A stretch of 64,000 bases of DNA, from contig WBMZ01003472.1 in assembly GCA_013400975.1 (NCBI GenBank), forward strand, positions 124,001-188,000. The letters run 5' to 3'. Under the pieces are notes generated by a model. That model saw only the letters and a list, made by a program, of their open reading frames with translations. It did not search any database and was not told where the DNA came from. This document shows positions 47,901 through 61,100 of the stretch, in pieces; position 1 is the stretch's first letter, and every line of letters begins with the position of its first letter. Made by a program: the position numbers and the translations under genes. Origin of the DNA: Atrichornis clamosus. Taxonomy: Eukaryota; Chordata; Aves; Passeriformes; Menuridae.

Positions 47901-50900
47901 AATTGAATAGTAAGTGAAAATTTTCAAAATGTCTTTGACGAAGCCACAAGAAGTTATTCTTATCCTTAACCCAAGGGTAAACCCCTTGAGTCCCTGATGG
48001 AAAGAAAGTGTGAAAGCTTCAGGCAGTGATCACTTTCTTCATGTCTGTGATCTGTTTGTATGAAGTTTTACCCGAAAAGGGAAGAGCTAGGATGCTTTCT
48101 GGAAAGTTATACTTATCTATGCACTAATAACATGCTGAATACTCACAGGCTTTTTTAACCCGTAAAGTAAATCTTCTGTTCTTAATTTTGTTTGAGAATT
48201 AGAAAGAATAATATGTTCTTAGACAGTATTCCTCGATGACACTTAAATTTAAAATAATATTATCTTGTAAATGGTTAAGAATTAAAGAAACAACCAATTG
48301 GTAATGTAGGCCTTGAGCAAAGTACAATATAAGAAGCACTGAAAAATGTTTCTCTGCATGATTAAGAGAGTCTGGTTTGCTGTTTGATTTATTGGCTGGC
48401 TGAATGAATTCATTAATTGTGTATGACTACTTTTACTTCTGGGTGGTCATTTTTCATTTTAGATTTCATTACTGGATGAGCTTTTCCTAGGGATGTTCTT
48501 ATCGTCCAAAATTAAATACATGGAAATGTTAGGGAGGCTCAGCCCTCCCTTTTTATATCAATATTTTTCATACTATGGTTTTACAAACTGCAGAAAAATT
48601 CACTTAGGCTGCAATACCTTAGGTTTTGTGCTCATTACTTGAACACCAGAAGATTTCTTCTTATTGCAATATATGCCATGTTCCATGTTAAGTTTTTCAA
48701 AATAGTGGTGTGGAACTAGAAAAACTTTTTTTTTAATTAGATGGTGAAGAATGAGACAGACGCTTGTTTCTGAAACACTTTCAATGTATATAAAGCACTC
48801 AACATTCAAACACCATTGTAATTACATTTGTAAAATGAGAGGTCTGGATATGCAGCTCAGTGAAAGGTAAGGATAGATAATGTTTGTAAGAAATCAAATG
48901 ACTTAGGAGAGATCCTGAACATCTTGGCTTGTAGTTTGAACACTGTTTTTTTATAGGAAACGAGTACTCATTTCCTGGACAGCTTGCAAACAGTATGGTC
49001 TGCAAACACTCCTCTCTTCGAGGATCTTAATGCTTTTAGCTGCATGGAGGAGCACTTCAAGAAGCACATAATACTACCACTGTCTGCAGCTAAGGATACT
49101 GTTCCAGGGAATGGTGCATCCCCTGGAAGGCAGCTCAGCAGAACCTCAGAGGCCTTGCCGGCCTTTCCAGCCAGAGGGCAGCAGTCTCTGTATGGGCTCT
49201 GGGTCCATGAGAACGGTGGTGTTGGATGTAGCTGTTAGCAATTAATTTCATTCTAAAGTATGCTCCTTAAAGTGAGGGGAAAAAGAGTGTAGGGAGATTC
49301 AGATGTTCTTCCTTTCCTTTCTTAGCCCACACCTTCAGGTTTTGTGTCTTCAAGCAGAAAGCAGAGCTGTTGAAGACCACAGAGTGAGGACTATGTCATC
49401 CCTCCTCTCCCCCTCAGTTTTGGCTTAATGCTGACCCCTGATCCTGCAATTGAGTAGCAGATGGGGTGGGTGAATCCCCCAGTTGGCTTTGTGGCAGAAA
49501 AGGCTCCTGCGATATTTTGACAAATCTGTTCTTGCCTGTGGGCTCTGACATTGCCAGTATTACTTCATGTGTTTCCAGTGAGAATAATCTCTGACTGTGT
49601 AATACAAAAAAAAGGTCTTGTGAGGAAAGGTGAATGAGGTAACTCTTAACCCTCCTATAAACATATGGATGTGAGGAGCTTGGGTAAGAAGCATTTTCCC
49701 TGCTAGTTGGCTTGGTCCCATTCAATACCAGCAAGTTGTAATTATTGATCTCTTACATGGTTTATTTTTTCTCTACTTTTACACTACTGATACATATCTG
49801 TAATGTCAAACTCTCACACCTGCTGTCCAAAACTGGAATAATAGTCCATGCTCCTCTGTCAGTCACTCTGTGGATACTGACTGTAGAAAGAGCTCTCTCG
49901 TGAAATATGATTATTGCTGTGTATATGATGTCTGTGGATAGTTTATTAGGCAGAAGAATACATTCTGTGGTGGAAAAGGTGAGATTTGTGTATTTCTTTG
50001 TTTCTAAAGTCATCTGATGATTTGTAGTATTTATAAACTATTTTCAGACGGATTAAATAAGCTTTCCTATAGTAGTCATGTACTTAGATAGCAAAATAAA
50101 GCAAAGACATTAAGGATGAAACTGATCTGTACCTGGCTGATAAATACTGTGGCAGTGCCATCCTGTTTTTGTCCAGAGAGTCTTCCTGCTGCAAGATCTG
50201 TAAAGCAACCTTCTCTCCATAATTTAGGAGGCATACTAATTTGAACAAACACAGGAATGACTCTCACTGGCATAGGGCTAATCAGGGTAAGTTTGAGTCA
50301 AAACAGTATTGTCCTGCCACCAAATAAACATATCACAAGAAGTTAGTTTCAGCAGATTAGCCTAGGAGTTGGCCTTGAAGATCGTGAAAATTGGTCTGTT
50401 CTGGGCAAGAGGATTAAGGCTGGAAATGTCAAATCTTCTTTTGGGGAACATATTTAGCCTGTTTATGAATATATCTGTGTGTGTGCACGTAACCTACAAA
50501 CACAGATGTACATGCACATACCATAAGGAAGGATCAAATTCATGAGATCTAGGATACAGGGGCTTTTTAAATTTGTTTTTTAGTGTTCATTTGGCTTCAT
50601 TACAGATAAATACTCTACTGTTTCTGTGTTTATCACCTGAGCTGAGACCTTTCTTGCAGCACAAGGTCCCTGTCCCGCCGTGATGCCTTTGGCTTGGACC
50701 AATGCTGGAACAAAGCAGCAAGGGGCAGATGCCCCTCCTGTTCCCAGCTGTTGCCTCACTTACCCAAGCCTCTGGGTGTTTGTTTGCTGACAAGTGTTTG
50801 ATTGCTGGTTTGGAGTGAAGGAGAAGGATATCAGCAAGAGAACATGGCTTTCAGTCCAGGGAAGACAGAAGATGAGGAGGTTGGACAAATTCATCATTTT

Positions 50901-52689
50901 CTGTAGCTCAGTCCTGTTACAACCTGAGTTGGCCCTTAACAACCAAAAGCCCTGTTTAATGTCTGTTATTTTCCACTCTTCTCCTAATTGCTGTCCTGAC
51001 ACCCTGAAGGATATCAGCCACCTTCTTGAGGACTCAGCCCGGATTTTTGTCTCAGTTCTAGGCAGTGTATTTGTGCAGTGAGACACTTGACTGCATTAGG
51101 GACATCTCTAGAAACTTGAGCATCTTCAAGGATATCGTATTCTGCAGCCAGAATGTGGTGAGTCAGCACGAAGGATAACAGAAGTTTAGTTATTTCCTCC
51201 TCTTCACTGCAACTGCAGCATGTCACCACATCCAGTTCCCTCCTGTTGAGTAAGTTTTGATGTCAGTTCTTTTTTTAATATTTATTCACTTGGAAGCTGT
51301 CTGTAATTTTGGACTGCTTATGAGGCTTTTCTTCTTAATATCATCTTACTGGGGAATCTGCAGGAATGGTAAAGATGTAGGCCTTGGCATAATGCCTTGA
51401 CTTCCAAAGTTTGTTACAATGTTAGGAGAGCTGCACCCCCTCAAAGTCAGAGTGCTGTAAGGAAAAATGATGTGGAAAAATGGGACAGATTATGTTCACA
51501 ACTGCCAAAATCAGTGACAGAATGGAGCCTTCAAAAATACCTGCCATATAAGGAATAGTTTTGGACCTCTTTTGGATTGTTTCTGGATAACTTATCACCT
51601 AATCCTGTATGAAAAGAGGGGAGAGACTGGGCTGGATTTCAATTCCTGTGCATAGAGGAGTAACTTAATGACAGTTTGCTTTTTGTTTGTGGGAGGTAAG
51701 TCAGATGTATAATGTTTTGTTTGTTGTTTTTTTTTTTAATTAGCGTTTCTGCTATGATCTGTCTTCTTACACTCCAAAATCAGTTGGCAACCTTTATTTT
51801 AAAACTAAAGAAAAAAACTCCAAAATTCCTTGCTCCATGTGGTAAATGATATGTTTTAGAAAGAACTCCTGTATCTACTCTCCTTTCTTTTCCTTTGTTG
51901 AAGCTCCTGGGCAAGCCACATTATGATAGTTTAATTCTGCTGTTACTGGATTTCTCTCCAGGAAAACTGCAAGCACAAGGATCTCTGTCTTCTGTAGGCA
52001 GGTAGGAACACACAAGCCACGTGCTGACTGCTCCAGGAGGGCTGGATTGCAGCCAGTGGTGCTCAGTGGTGAGTCCAGAATGGTGACAGCGCTGATCTTG
52101 TGTTCCCAAAACTCAAGACAGAGCCTGCTTCATCATGGGAGCTTGGGTAGAGTGATAGGAGGACAAAAGGGAGGAAGAACAAGGAGTTGAGACTGTCACG
52201 TAAAGTGACCTTAGATTTTTAGTTGTTAGAATTGTAGGGTGGCAGGAACAAAATATACCATGAAGAATGAGACTGTGCTATTAAATTGTCTCCTCATGGT
52301 GACCACTTGTGGGAGTCTCTGCATCTCCACAGACAGGTCTAAAATCTCTAAGAAATTTGTTTGCAAACTTCCAGTAGGCCAAACAATGGTGTGTCCCCAG
52401 TGTGAAGCCCATTCATTCTATGCTCATTTTGGACTTCAGATGTTCATTATTGTGTTGCACATCCAATGTGTAACAGTTACAGCTCTGGTCTCTCCCATGC
52501 TTTTAGTTTTTAAACTGGAGCTGTGGCACACTTTCAAATGCCTAAGTTCTAGATTCCATGCAATTTTCATGAAGAATCCTGTCAACAAAAATGGAGTGCT
52601 GCCTTTCACTCTGTCCTGCAAGTGTATGGAGAGGAAAGGAGAGGGAGATGAGAATTGCCTTCAAGTCGGCTGGAATAAGGCACACATCC
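44981..52689 (+). other. Intron stretch
   Basis: About 7.7 kb with no supported exon. It contains an 11-base C run (46180-46190). Short ORFs on both strands are of chance length. The 153-codon plus-strand ORF at 52239-52700 has no recognisable similarity. Confidence 0.45.
46180..46190. repeat. Poly(C) run
   Basis: Eleven consecutive C followed by AAATTTATTT. Length is likely to vary. Confidence 0.85.
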
Positions 52690-53280
52690 TTGTGCCTTAA
52701 TTGACAAAATCTCAACATCATATCCCGAGTTAATGATTGCAGGGCATTAACAATGAGTTTTTGCTCAGTAATTGCACTCAGTCACTGATTTTCTTTACAT
52801 GAACCTAAATATTTTAGCTGTATTGGAGACTTAGCAGCGTTTCCTATTCTTACACGCATCTCCCTCCTTGGAGATTAGCAGCCACAGCATATTGATTATC
52901 ACCATTTGATTGGGACTTGCTTTTTCTCTCTTGTGCTGCACCTTCTTGGACAGCTTCAGTTGTGTTAATCCAGCAAGTTAATGGTCCAAGAACCCAGTGC
53001 AAGCTTCTAGAGGAACCTCCAAGGTTTTCATAGATCTCAAATCATTATCTAAGGTGACTGCATGTTGTTGTATCTCCAAAACCAAATATGCCTCCTTAAT
53101 TGGAGATGATGTCTTTGACCGGATGAGAATAACAAGAAAACAAAATGTAATAACGATAACATTGCAAGTAGCTCCCTGTTTACAAGATGCATTCATTTGG
53201 CTTTATTCTTTCATCAGTTCATTGTTCCCAGAAGTGACTAACAGTTCTGGGAATCACTCAGTTTTTGGTTGCAAGAGTTA
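52690..53280. promoter_or_regulatory. Candidate conserved non-coding element
   Basis: A repeat-free segment dense in ATTA/TAAT and ATTGATTA-type motifs (GTTAATGATTGCAGGGC, GGCATTAACAATGAG, CATATTGATTATCACC, CCTTAATTGGAGATG). SOX-like AACAATG and homeodomain cores are repeatedly close together. It looks unlike the surrounding neutral intron. Overlapping short ORFs on both strands have no recognisable similarity. Judgement by eye only. Confidence 0.25.
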
Positions 53281-56200
53281 GTAATGGGCAGTGAAGATAC
53301 CTGATTTCAGAGGGCAGGAGGGGCCTGTCCTAAAGCTGTAACCCTTTATTGGATCTCACCAGAAATCTCTTATTACACTTTTAAATACTCATTTGACCCT
53401 GGCTGCATCTAATTCTGAACTCAAATGAGGCATTTCTTTGTGTAGTGCCTTTCATTTACACGTGGATCCACACAAGTCAGATCTCTGCACGCGCATGGAC
53501 CACTGAACCATCACACTTCCTCATAGAGAGTTTGCAGTATCCTGTATTCTAGTTCCCTGTCCTGTGTTTAGGTATGGTATTTCTGTTTTCAGAGACACTG
53601 GTGAAGATGAAGAGGCTTGTCCCTGTGTTTCACAAATTGCGTGTTTTCCACTCCCAATGTGGCTTACTTACTAGTGTGATATACCTGGAGGACATCAGCT
53701 TTTCTTCTTTGCTGTTTCATGGACTAATGTAATTGGTGTAATTAATGGTAAGGTAGTATTTTATATGGCCCATAAAGCGATAACATGATTTTGAATCTCT
53801 CTTTCCTGGTCTTCATTTTGGAATTATACTTGTTTTTTCAAACCTTTAGTTGATGACTTTGGTTGCAGGATTTGTATAAAAGCTAAGTGCACTTCTTTGG
53901 TTACTTCAGTGTGGAGTCTAACTTTTTCTAGCTCAGATTCAAAACAGTTTGTACCAAGGCAAAAATATATTCCTTGTTATCTTGTCCCCTGTCTATAGGC
54001 CTCATTATGCTGCCATGTTTATGTAGTATCTGTGAGTCAAAAAGATATTCCGGAGTATTGTAGAATTATTTTTTGTCTAGATTCAAGGATCAAATTTTCC
54101 ACTTGAAAGTCATCTTTGTACGTAAAGAAATACTTCCTTAAGTTCCCTAATATCCAAGGGCAAACTCAGACCTGTGTAAAATGGGAATAAGGAAGCTAGC
54201 AGAGAAGATTGACGAAAGGATCAACAAGTGCGGAGGTCACAGAAGCCAGATCTTAGTTTTGTAAAGGTTCTTCTGTACTGTCGAAAGGGAAAAGCAGGAG
54301 CATGATTGTTTTTATTGAATCTCTCTTTAAAAGAGACTTCTTTTTTGATAACTGATTCTGACACACATTGAAAGTGAGACTCGCTGTCTCAAGCTCATGG
54401 CAGAACAAAGGCCAGCAGAAGTAATTACTAAATTCTTGAGATTCAAGTTTTGGCGAAATCGCCAAAGTTAGCAAGGGCAGTACATTTAATTGCTTGCAAA
54501 GGTTATAGGTGCATTTGCTTCTCTGATTGGAAGGCTGGAATTCAATTTGGAGTTGTACAGGATGTGACCTTGTAAAACTCAGTGCAGATTACTGATAGGT
54601 GTGTGAGGGTATGGGATCTGCCAGCTCTGCTCAGAAGGAAAGCAGACCATGAACAGCCCACCTGCCTGTAAGAGGGGAGTCAAAGTTCATCATGTTGGTT
54701 GCAAAATTGAGGTGTTCAGGTAGAAATCAGCCTGTCAGGAGAAGGGAAGAATGATTGTGTTTTACCATATCTTATGGTAATATTTGAGGGTAATTGCTTT
54801 AGTTAAATCCTTCAGATATAAAGGACAAAAGATGTCTCCATTTTAAGGGACTCGGGTAGGAAACAAATGGGAATAGTGATGGAGGAGTATGGAAGTCCTT
54901 CCCACTCTGTGCATTGGCTGCTGAGAGGGCAGCATGAGAGCTGGGAGTGGGAGTGTGTTGTGGGGTAGGGATCAAGGTAGTGGAACAGGTTGTTACCTCT
55001 GCAGCCAGCTTTGCTTGCATGCGATCTCCAGAGCAGTGCTACTCGCACAGGGACTGAGGAGTGTGGCCACAGCTGCTGCTGCAAGGCAGGGGAGGGGGTT
55101 CCACACAGGCCTAGTTACCTGCTGTGCAGCATGGTGAGTGTGGAGCTCACGGGGCACAGCACGTGTTCCAGGTGCTGTCTGAGGAGCAGGCAGGGGTGGG
55201 AAGCTGTCCTGGTATGGCCCATGCCAGGATTTTAAAAGCGTTGTCAGGATGAAGTCTAGAATGACAAAAGAGATGCACAAACACTGTCAATGCCTTTTCT
55301 TTGTATGATGTGGTGGTTTTTGTTTTGGTTTGGTTTGCTTTCTTTATTCTTTTGGAGGTCTCCAGTGTTCAAGTTTGTGCTCCAGAATCCCAGAGAGGTT
55401 CCCAGTTGTTGGTAGGGTGGGGTAAAGTTGAAGGATTAGGACATCTAGTGTCTCTCACTGTTCAGATGCTGAGATGTTGGTATCATAATTTAGTAGAGTT
55501 CTCTCTATTCAGTTACAGCTATAATTCCTGGGTTTCCCTTTTTCTCTGTGCTGACCATGTTAAATTTCCCTTGTCCTTGAAGAAACAAGGAACAATTTCT
55601 TAAATGTGTAGCCATTTTTTTTTTCTTCCTTCTTCTGAAAGGTTATCATTGCCCATTAACTCTCTCAAGTGGCTGCTGGCTTGTATGCATGGCACATTGC
55701 TAGATTGCTGTAAATTTTTTACAAGACCACCACTGTTTTCAGTGAGCTAGAAAAGTGTAAATAACTCTGCATGCAGCAGGACTCTTCATAGATTTTCTGC
55801 TAAGTTCTGCCTGCACAGGTTTCCTCATACTGTCAATTTTATCATTTATGTTTTGCTTATCTGTTTTCAAATTCTGTTTGGAGACCCTGCCATTTCCTCC
55901 TTAGAAATCTGATTCACCTAGACAGCCCTAAGTGAGGAAACACCTGAACTGTAATTGCCTGTACTTAGAAATATGGTTGCTTGTCCAATTCAGCCAATCC
56001 TACTCTCTCTGGTATTTTTCCTTTCCTTCCTCTGTCTCTTCAGATTTGCTATCATCAAGAGTTTTTAAAATATATTCACATTTCAGGCTTAAATATAAAC
56101 TTAGATTAGCTACCATTTAATTAAGATAACATCATCAGGATAATTAACTTCCTAAGATGGAACAACTAAGCCCTTGTGATTTACAGCCTGTGCCTTGTGA

Positions 56201-57129
56201 TTTTTTTGTTCTGTGCTGGAAATTCATGTGGGAGTGACATCAGCTTTGAGAGGGCACACTGCAAAGTGACATGTCTGGTCACAGTGCCACCACCAACCTG
56301 GCTCTTTGGTGGCAGAGACGTGGGGCTGGCTGAGGCTGAAGCCATAGCTGGGGGAAAACCTGGCTGCATGGGAAACAGTGCTTTTCTGGAGCTACTATAA
56401 GCTCTGAGCTAAAGACTCATAAATACTGTTATTTTCCACTCTGGCTGTGGTGGGAAAAAAAAAAGAAAAAGTGCCATATATTTCATATATTTTAGCCGTG
56501 TTGCTCCTTAAGCTGCTAAAAAGCTCTTTGGATGTCTCCGTTTTGAGTTCAGTAAGGTAACCTACGCAGGAAAAAACAGAACAACTTTGTATGCATTCCA
56601 CAGAGATTTGTTCCTGGCAACCTTTGAAACCACTTATTGAAAGAAATATTTCTGCACTTGTAACTAATTGTGTAGGAAACAGACTTTGGTTAGCAAATGT
56701 GTTTTTATGAGGACAAGCTGATTCATGCTTTTCTTTCTACTTCATAATCTATGCAGATGAATATTACGCTTATCCTTTCCATGCAGCTCTTGTAGAAATA
56801 TTTTATAGTAAGATAAAGTAATTTTTTTTCCAGAAGTAATAGTAAATTGAGTCAGTGGCTTGAAAATTAATATTTTATTCTTGAATAAAATGTTGCACAA
56901 GGAAATGAAAAATCAAAGCCCATAATAAATACAGTGGTTAAAGATTGGCTGATTGAAAATTTCTGTTTTTTAGATCCAAAGTGTACATTAACCATAGAAG
57001 AAATGGTTAGACAGATGGATGTTTGGTGTATGTGGATTGGATTTTTTTCTGGAGTTCTTGATTTAGCAGATGTACAGATGAAGTCTGTAAGATAATAGTG
57101 CTGAGCCAAGGCAAAGTTGCTGAGTACAG

Positions 57130-57144
57130 TTTTTTTTTTTTTTT
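57130..57144. repeat. Poly(T) run
   Basis: Fifteen consecutive T. Low complexity. Confidence 0.85.
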
Positions 57145-58155
57145 AACTTATGACTCATGGGTGAATCTAAACTAGAACTATGTTTAATACTAATGTGAAA
57201 TTCAAATGATGGCTTTCATGGCAGACACTGGGAATACATCTTTGGGTAATCTTAACCCAGGCTTCTGTTTTCTACTGAATATTCCATGGTCCTTCAAACA
57301 GTAACATTTTGCAGTGAAGGGAGCTTTGGAACAAACAACATTAACATCCTGAGCCATATCTTTGGCACACTTGTACATAGTCAACGACTTTCTGCATTTA
57401 CTGTTTTCCACCTCATGCCCAGTTCCCACCAGTTCCTCGGTGTTCGCTGCCAGTTAGGGGCCTTAGCTTTCATTTTCAAACCCTCAGCATGTTTTTGTTT
57501 TTCCACTGGACAAAAGTCTTCCTGCTTAGGTGCTGTGTAAACACTTTACCTCTCTGCACTGCCCTGTCCTCGGCAATGCCTGAGGGACCGTGGCTGCACC
57601 AGTGTGGCCTTGTTTGCACTACCGCTGTCTGCCCAGCTATTTGTGAAGCACTCCTGGCTGTGTGCAGACGGTGCTGCTCTGGATTGTGTTCAGCTGTTTG
57701 TTCTGGATAACTCTGATGCTGCTGCATGCTCGTTCTTTGCAGGAAAGGAGTAGGGGAAGCTCATCTCAGCAGCTAAGCTAAGGCAAGGCCAGGACTGAAG
57801 CCCCAGCTGCTCTGCAGCTTTTCCAGCACGGTCCATTCACCCAAAACTTGATGAGCTTCTTAAATAATCCTGATACATTCTAGAATGTGCTGTGCAGGCT
57901 CCATTAGTGCCTTTGAGGAGGAGATGAGGTCTGTAATGTTACCAGAGCCCTGCCAATGCAGTCAGCATAATGGCTTTATTGAAGTCATTCAGGTGCCTGA
58001 GCAGAGCTGTTTCCAAGCAGGTATAGGCAGACTTCAAGGACAGGATATGAGCGTATCCGGAGCCCTTGCAATCAGTGACTTGAGCTGGTAACTACTAAAC
58101 AGCAAGTTTGGGAGGTTTTTTTGTTTATTATTATGATCATTGTTATTTTATGTTG

Positions 58156-58168
58156 TTTTTTTTTTTTT
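58156..58168. repeat. Poly(T) run
   Basis: Thirteen consecutive T, preceded by T-rich sequence. Confidence 0.85.
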
Positions 58169-61100
58169 GCAACAAAAGCCTGAGACTCCCCCCCACTATT
58201 CCTCCCACTCCCAGATCCTGTGAGCAGAGCTTGGAGGTATGGATGCCTCCCTGCAGTCCCTGCAAAAGGCAGCAGTGGATAGGCTTCAGCTACGAGCACC
58301 TCGGGCTGTGTTTGTGCCTAATGTCTTTGGCATTACCTAAGAGTAGGGGACATGTAAAATGCCACAGTTTGCTTCACACCAAGGGTCACTTCTGAGGCAG
58401 GGAGGTATAAAGGGAGGAGAGAGCTTCCCATGAAGATGCTTCCTCAGGCTAAACAAATGCTATCCTGTGTACTTCCCAGCTGAGGCTTAAAATAGAGATA
58501 ATAAATCGATACATGTTGTGTTTTGTTTTTGAGCTGGTCTTCAGTCTCCAGATTGGCTTTTAAGTATCTTGTTGCTATGGAGAAAGAACAACTCTCTCTA
58601 TGCAGTGGGTGAGGAGAGCAGCACTCCTCACAGCATGGTGCTGTGCTGCCTCTTCATCCTGCAGCTTTTTTTCCCTAGGAAATACGGCTGTTACTGGTAT
58701 GCTGCCGTTTGATCTTGTCTGTACTTGTGATTGATTTCCTTCCCCCTTTTTCTCATGCCCTTTATGAATGCGCTTTCGCCATCTCTGATTTTTATCTCCT
58801 CTGTATTTTCTTTCAGTGAGGACTCCCTTCACTTCCAAATGAGAATTAGACTGTTAGCTAAGCCTTATCTTCTCTCTCCCAGATACTTTCTTTTCTGTAT
58901 TTGTGGTCAGTGGAAGATACTGGATTTGCAGTAGGCACAAGAAAATATTTAGCTACCAATACATCTGCTTCTGTCTCTTCATTATTTTTGTCAAAAGCAT
59001 GGACTCTGGTTGTACATGTACAGCAGGGACAAAGGGTGTTTCTGGAGGTTGCAGCAACATTGTGCATCTGCTGGTGAGTCCTTAGAGCGGCAGATGTATG
59101 TCTCGACAGCCAGGCATTTCAAGAGCTGAACATGTCTGTTGTTCGTGTGGCTTTGCTCCCTGTTGTTTCCCTCACCTTGGGCTCAGTGCCCAGCCAGTGC
59201 AGGCTGCAATGCAGTTTGCTCACAGGTCATCTCTCCAATGATGAGATGATGTCTGTGCCTGGGGGAGCGAGGAGAAAGGCCAGGCCAAGGCAGTGGCAGG
59301 GAATACAAATGCACAGCCCAATGTACCCCACTGTCCTTGGAATGCCAGGGGAAGCCGCAGCCTTGTTCATTGCTGCTGTGTCAGAGCCCTGGGGCTGCGC
59401 GTTCGGATGCCTTTCTGAGGCTGCATTACTGAGTGCTTTTGTTTCTACTCTTTTCCTCCCCTGCTGCTAACTGCAAAACCAGTTTGGAAAATAAGAATGG
59501 TATTTTAATTGGAAATACACAAATGAGCAGGGAAAACTTGGAATGAACCAGAGGAAATGCTGTGAAAGCAAATTCACCTCCTTTGCTGGTGGTTGCTTGA
59601 TATCTAGAGACTGTTCCAGTTATTTTGAAAGGGCCCAGCTCCCACTGGGGCTCTGAAGTGAACAGGCCGTTTTTTCCAGGCCATCTGCTGAGCTTCTGGG
59701 TGCTGCTCATTTCTGGAGACCTCTGAAATGAAAAATCTTGATGTCTACTTGTTTTGTCAATGAGAATGCCATGTGCATACCAGATTGACCCAAATTTTTC
59801 TCTTGATTTCCCTTTAATTTACTGTATTAAATGGAATCTGTCTCCGTTTTCTGAATTATCTCTGATCCCCTGCGGTGTGAAGGAAGGCTGCTCATCTCCT
59901 GCTGCTGCTCTGAGCTGATCCTACATTGTTAAACTTCCTCGTGCTCATAGTCAGTCCTGTGTGTGTCTATCTCCAGCCAGGGAGGTCTAATTGTGTTGCT
60001 GCTCTGTCCCTAATCCTGCAGTGTCCATGGCTTGTCTGCCTACCCTTGGGTTGCCTCATCTCCTTTGGGTTTGGCAGTCTCTGATGTTGTTTCTTTGTGT
60101 AGCCCAGAAAGCAGTTCCAAGAACCAGGCTGGATTTACCTTAGTTAGGAGAGTGCAGCAATGAACGGAGGGCAGGTCAGTGCTTGAGGCAGTGGCAGATC
60201 TTGTGTCAAAGGGCAGCTCTCTGGAGAAACACGACCCTATTTCTCTGGTGGGCTCCACCTGGTTTGAGCCCCTTGGCAGCCCAGTCCTTGTGTCAGGGTG
60301 AAGTGCAGTGGCTTTCCTGCTGTATTAACAGGGAAGTGGATCCTCAGTTACTAATTTTCAGTTTTTGCCGTCATTATTCAATACATTGAATAACAGACTT
60401 TTGAGAACGCAGCATCTGGTAGTCCTTTTGATATACCAAAGAAGAAATACTGTTAGTACTGTTCTGATATGACCCTTAGGTCGCAATAGATTGGGAATGC
60501 ACGAAGTGTCTGCTATCATGGTGGTCGTGGGAGCTGAGAGCTCAGTGATCAAAATGTGTAACTTGTCAGAACAATCTTGGAGGCTTTTCCAGGATTCTCT
60601 GCTTGTGTCTCCATGCCGACACTTCTGTTGCTGGGGTGCTTTCTTTGGGAAACAAGGTTCTTTTTACTGAAACAATTGCATTCAGTGATACCTCCATGAG
60701 CAGAGTCCTCTATCACGCTCTCTTTACAAGGCTGGAATGGGAGAAGGGAAGAAGGAGACTTCACAGTTCAGCTTTCAAATAGTAGTTGCTAGTAAAGGAA
60801 CTGAATGTCTAGAAAAAGTTCTGTTCTACATTTATAAGCAGATTTAAGTGTTTCAGAGCCAGCCTTAGAAAAAATCCATATATATACATAGCATGAAAAT
60901 AATTGGTGTATTTCTGTAGAAACAGAAATCTACTTATCTGTTGAAGGGAGTTACAGAATGCAAATGCTACATCATCATCTCTGCTGGCAAGATCAACCCA
61001 AGGATGAAGCTGGAGGTTGTCAGGATCTGTTGTTCCTGGGAAACAAATTGGCACAATAAGATTAAGCCTAAAATCTCACTAGTAACGTAAATATGAAGAA

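Noticed and set aside
50754..51086. Minus-strand ORF ending at a GTAAGTGAG donor-like site
   Set aside because: No convincing acceptor on the other side and no protein similarity. GTAAGT hexamers are expected many times in 64 kb on two strands.
52239..52700. 153-codon plus-strand ORF with a Cys-rich middle
   Set aside because: No recognisable similarity, length within chance expectation, and it overlaps another ORF on the opposite strand.
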